From: Cysteiniphilum marinum
Lineage (GTDB): Bacteria > Pseudomonadota > Gammaproteobacteria > Francisellales > Francisellaceae
Reading direction: 5' to 3'
DNA length: 64,000 nt
Assembly (NCBI RefSeq): GCF_014857925.1
Contig: NZ_JACYVZ010000009.1
Span: forward strand, 22,996-86,995
Below the pieces are notes generated by a model, which saw nothing but the letters and a program-made list of their open reading frames with translations, was not told the DNA's origin and did not search any database. This document shows positions 61,875 through 64,000 of the stretch, piece after piece. Both the position numbers and the translations under genes were made by a program. Each line of letters opens with the position of its first letter. Position 1 is the stretch's first letter.

Positions 61875-63119
61875 ATGAATAAACAGCGAATTATTTTTGT
61901 AACTATTGGTATCTGTTTTATAGCATTAATAACAACACAAATAAGTTACGCTCATACAGCAAGACTGAGCATCAGTCTTTACTATGTGAATGATGGAAAA
62001 AGTAATAGCTTAACTTTGAATAAACCAATTAATAGCAATGCAGTAGCTACTATCAATGATACGACAGATTATCAAGCCTATGGCGAGCATCCTAATACGC
62101 TCAATGCTAATGTAGCAACTAACTTTAGCTACAATGGTGAATATCAGGATCCTAGTTCTGATTTAGTCTATTTAAGAGCACGTGATTATGATATGGGAAT
62201 ACAACGATTTATCGCACAAGATAGTGCCAATGTATGGAATAAATATAATTTTGCCGATAGCAATCCAATTATGAATATTGATCCAACTGGGCATATCAGT
62301 TTAAACACTATTGGGCTGTTAATGACAGTTGTTGTATCTTTAGCTAGTGTACCTGTTACAAATGGCACCTCGTTGATTGTGTTAGCTGAAACAGGAGCAA
62401 GTGTTTCTAATATTTTGTTTGGTATTGGTGACATCATTCATCATAGGTACTATGCTGCAGCTGGTGATTTTGCTATGGCTATAGGCGGTATGATCGGTGT
62501 TTATTCAGCTCAAGATAGTATATTTCCATTAGGGAGAAAAGCTTTGCTATCTAGACAAGCTAGACAACTATCTGTCGATGAGGAAGCAGATGTAGACATC
62601 AATAGTGTAGATATCCGTAGTGAAGAGTTAAATGCTGCTAAAGTGACTAGAAGTAGTGCAGGATCAAATCTTTTATTAGGTGTTGGTTCGGGGTTGAAAA
62701 CATATCAAGACAAAGATGGAAATCATTTTAACTTGAGTGACTTTACAAGATTTACATTAATCAATGGTGCAGCAGGGTTTGCAGGAGGTCGAATCTATGG
62801 GTGGGTAAGTGCTAGAATGGGCGAGGTTGATGGCATGTTTAAAAAAATTGTCTATGGGGCATTAAGAACAACACTTAATGGTGCGGTTGGTATGACAGGC
62901 AATACGATTAATAGTGCAATTAGTCATGATATTAACTGGAAAAATACAGGAATTAATCTTGCTGCGGCACCACTTATGGGCGCATATTCTGGATTCTCAC
63001 AAACTTACTTAGGCAATTATCCCAATAGTAGGTTAGCAAAAGCGATGAGGTTTACTTATCTTAATTTAAAGACACCAATATTTGGTGCTTTGCTTAGTGG
63101 AGATATATCTGAGTTATGA
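61875..63119 (+). CDS. Exported RHS core protein with variable tail, second copy
   Basis: This 414-residue protein has a signal peptide (ending TTQISYAHTA). The core (LYYVNDGKSNSLTL ... YNGEYQDPSSDLVYLRARDYD ... NIDPTGH) is nearly identical to the previous gene's core in DNA and protein. The tail diverges at IDPxGH: it has a hydrophobic segment (LLMTVVVSLASVP), VLAETGASVSNILFGIGD, and a C-terminal region with LLLGVGSGLKTYQDKDGNHF and GAVGMTGNTINSAISHDINW. The ATG was chosen to start the signal peptide. Shared core plus different tail is the exchange pattern of polymorphic-toxin cassettes. No adjacent immunity gene is evident. Confidence 0.8.
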   Translation: MNKQRIIFVTIGICFIALITTQISYAHTARLSISLYYVNDGKSNSLTLNKPINSNAVATINDTTDYQAYGEHPNTLNANVATNFSYNGEYQDPSSDLVYLRARDYDMGIQRFIAQDSANVWNKYNFADSNPIMNIDPTGHISLNTIGLLMTVVVSLASVPVTNGTSLIVLAETGASVSNILFGIGDIIHHRYYAAAGDFAMAIGGMIGVYSAQDSIFPLGRKALLSRQARQLSVDEEADVDINSVDIRSEELNAAKVTRSSAGSNLLLGVGSGLKTYQDKDGNHFNLSDFTRFTLINGAAGFAGGRIYGWVSARMGEVDGMFKKIVYGALRTTLNGAVGMTGNTINSAISHDINWKNTGINLAAAPLMGAYSGFSQTYLGNYPNSRLAKAMRFTYLNLKTPIFGALLSGDISEL

Positions 63120-63237
63120 TTGAAATGAACGTTTATTTCGCCTGTAGAAATTTAGATAGAAGCGGATAATCTCGTGCCTTGATTAGGTTGTATGTTTTGA
63201 TATAAGTACTTAAACAATAGTTTATTGGTAATCATGG

Positions 63238-63260
63238 ATATTCGGATCAAGCCCGAATAT
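63238..63260 (+). terminator. Hairpin after the RHS locus
   Basis: ATATTCGG and CCGAATAT form a perfect 8-bp stem with a 7-base loop, just before the IS3-family element. There is no T-run, so an intrinsic terminator is only possible. It may also be an insertion hotspot. Confidence 0.35.
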
Positions 63261-63314
63261 TGATGTACCCCCTCAATTTGGGACAGTAAGTCCACCAGAA
63301 TGAGGAGCAGAAAA

Positions 63315-63608
63315 ATGGCAAAATCTCGCTACACACAAGAGTTTAAAAATGAATCAGTTAAATTAGCTCTAGAAAAAGATGCTAATCGTAAACAAATAGC
63401 GGATAATCTGGGTATAAACTATAAAACACTATGCAGCTGGATAGCACAGAGCATGTCTGACCAACCACCAGAAAAAATTGATTATAAAACCTGTTATCAG
63501 CAACTGACTGCTGAAAATGCTCAGTTAAAACGAAAATTAAAACAAGCGGAAACGGAGCGTGAAATTTTAAAAAAGGCAGCAGCGTACTTTGCGAACCACA
63601 ACACGTAA
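63315..63608 (+). CDS. IS3-family transposase OrfA
   Basis: This 97-residue protein has an N-terminal HTH_Tnp_1 domain (YTQEFKNESVKLALEKDANRKQIADNLGINYKTLCSWI) and a C-terminal leucine-zipper-like coiled coil (LTAENAQLKRKLKQAETEREILKKAAAYF). AGGAG is placed well for this ATG; an in-frame ATG five codons upstream is less well placed. A slippery A-AAA-AAG (63569-63575) near the end allows -1 frameshifting into orfB to make the active OrfAB transposase. Confidence 0.92.
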   Translation: MAKSRYTQEFKNESVKLALEKDANRKQIADNLGINYKTLCSWIAQSMSDQPPEKIDYKTCYQQLTAENAQLKRKLKQAETEREILKKAAAYFANHNT

Positions 63609-64000
63609 AGTACGCATTCGTCTATCAGTATAGGTCACAACTTCCCGTGTCAACATTATGCAAAGTCACTGGTGTTAGTACATCAGCTTATTATCGCTGG
63701 TTAAAAACGCCTATTAGCAAACGACAGGTCAATGATAATCAGTTAGACAAAGCGATCGTAGCTGTTTTTAATGAGCATGAGGCGAGATATGGTGCAACAC
63801 GTGTCCATCGTACTTTACAAGACCAGGGTTGGAAGGTTACAGAAGAGAGAGTATCTAGGCGCATGAAACTGATGGGGCTTGTTTCTAAAGCGGCACGACG
63901 ATATAAGGTGACAACGGATTCTGATCATAATAAACATGTTAGTGATAATCTGCTACAACAGGATTTTAACGCGAAAAAACCTAATGAGAAATGGGTAACG
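63572..64000 (+). CDS. IS3-family transposase OrfB (partial; -1 frame)
   Basis: Read in the -1 frame from the slippery site, the sequence gives KYAFVYQYRSQLPVSTLCKV, TGVSTSAYYRWLKTP, RYGATRVHRTLQDQGWKVTE, RVSRRMKLMGLVSKAARRYK and ends PNEKWVT at the window edge. This is the HTH_21 linker and the very beginning of the rve (DDE integrase) core. The catalytic residues lie outside. The frame shows no disruption in the visible part. Confidence 0.9.

Larger units (their letters stand above)
63264..64000 (+). mobile_element. IS3-family insertion sequence (cut by window end)
   Basis: The left end is likely near TGTACCCCCTCAATTTGGGA, followed by orfA and, in the -1 frame, orfB. The right end and the target duplication lie outside the window. 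Confidence 0.85.

Overview
The window is AT-rich gammaproteobacterial chromosome. Evidence for this is the classic hisGDCBHAF(IE) order, the rsmB-suhB pair, trmJ, uup, a queuosine-precursor transporter and a DUF2288 gene. The style fits a Francisella-like or Fastidiosibacteraceae-like organism or a related aquatic lineage. That placement is inferred from gene content only. Housekeeping genes alternate with accessory blocks full of secreted repeat proteins, small inverted-repeat elements, a group II intron and an IS3-family element.

Layout. 1-9 kb: the end of a large repeat (adhesin-like) protein, an O-antigen-ligase-family membrane protein, an exported DUF1460 amidase-like protein, an exported acetolactate decarboxylase, a POT-family transporter and an OmpR/EnvZ-type two-component pair. 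8.7-18 kb: a tRNA-Thr(CGU) gene split by a 162-bp TA-flanked palindromic element, then a TrpR/YerC-like regulator and a complete histidine operon. The operon is peppered with foreign pieces: mini-elements before hisG and after hisH, a hairpin element between hisC and hisB, and a ribbon-helix-helix/RelE-type toxin-antitoxin module between hisH and hisA. 18-34 kb: a type I secretion ABC transporter and adaptor, then two related cassettes preceded by the same 150-bp repeat. The first holds a truncated RTX protein and is followed by a group II intron. The second holds a 2131-residue RTX protein with an N-terminal domain resembling permuted papain-fold enzymes, preceded by two membrane proteins.

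34-50 kb is mostly housekeeping: ftsI, tyrS, a small membrane protein, a Cache-like lipoprotein, yhhQ-like-rsmB-suhB, trmJ-rnhB, a 37-residue small protein, a TauE/SafE permease, ppa, an MFS transporter, a LuxR-type regulator, a DUF2288 gene, uup and a CBS-domain protein. 50-63 kb: a PAS-LuxR regulator and a LysR regulator, two paralogous secreted proteins flanking an esterase, and a 57-residue exported peptide ending in a motif that also occurs as DNA upstream of lysR. This block ends with an RHS system split over three genes. A 1290-residue exported YD-repeat shell lacks the RHS-associated core. Two following exported proteins each start with that core and then carry a different tail. The window ends in an IS3-family element with an A6G frameshift site.

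The leading candidates for undescribed biology are the split RHS shell/core locus, the RTX protein with a papain-like head and possible membrane immunity partners, and the palindromic element inside tRNA-Thr.
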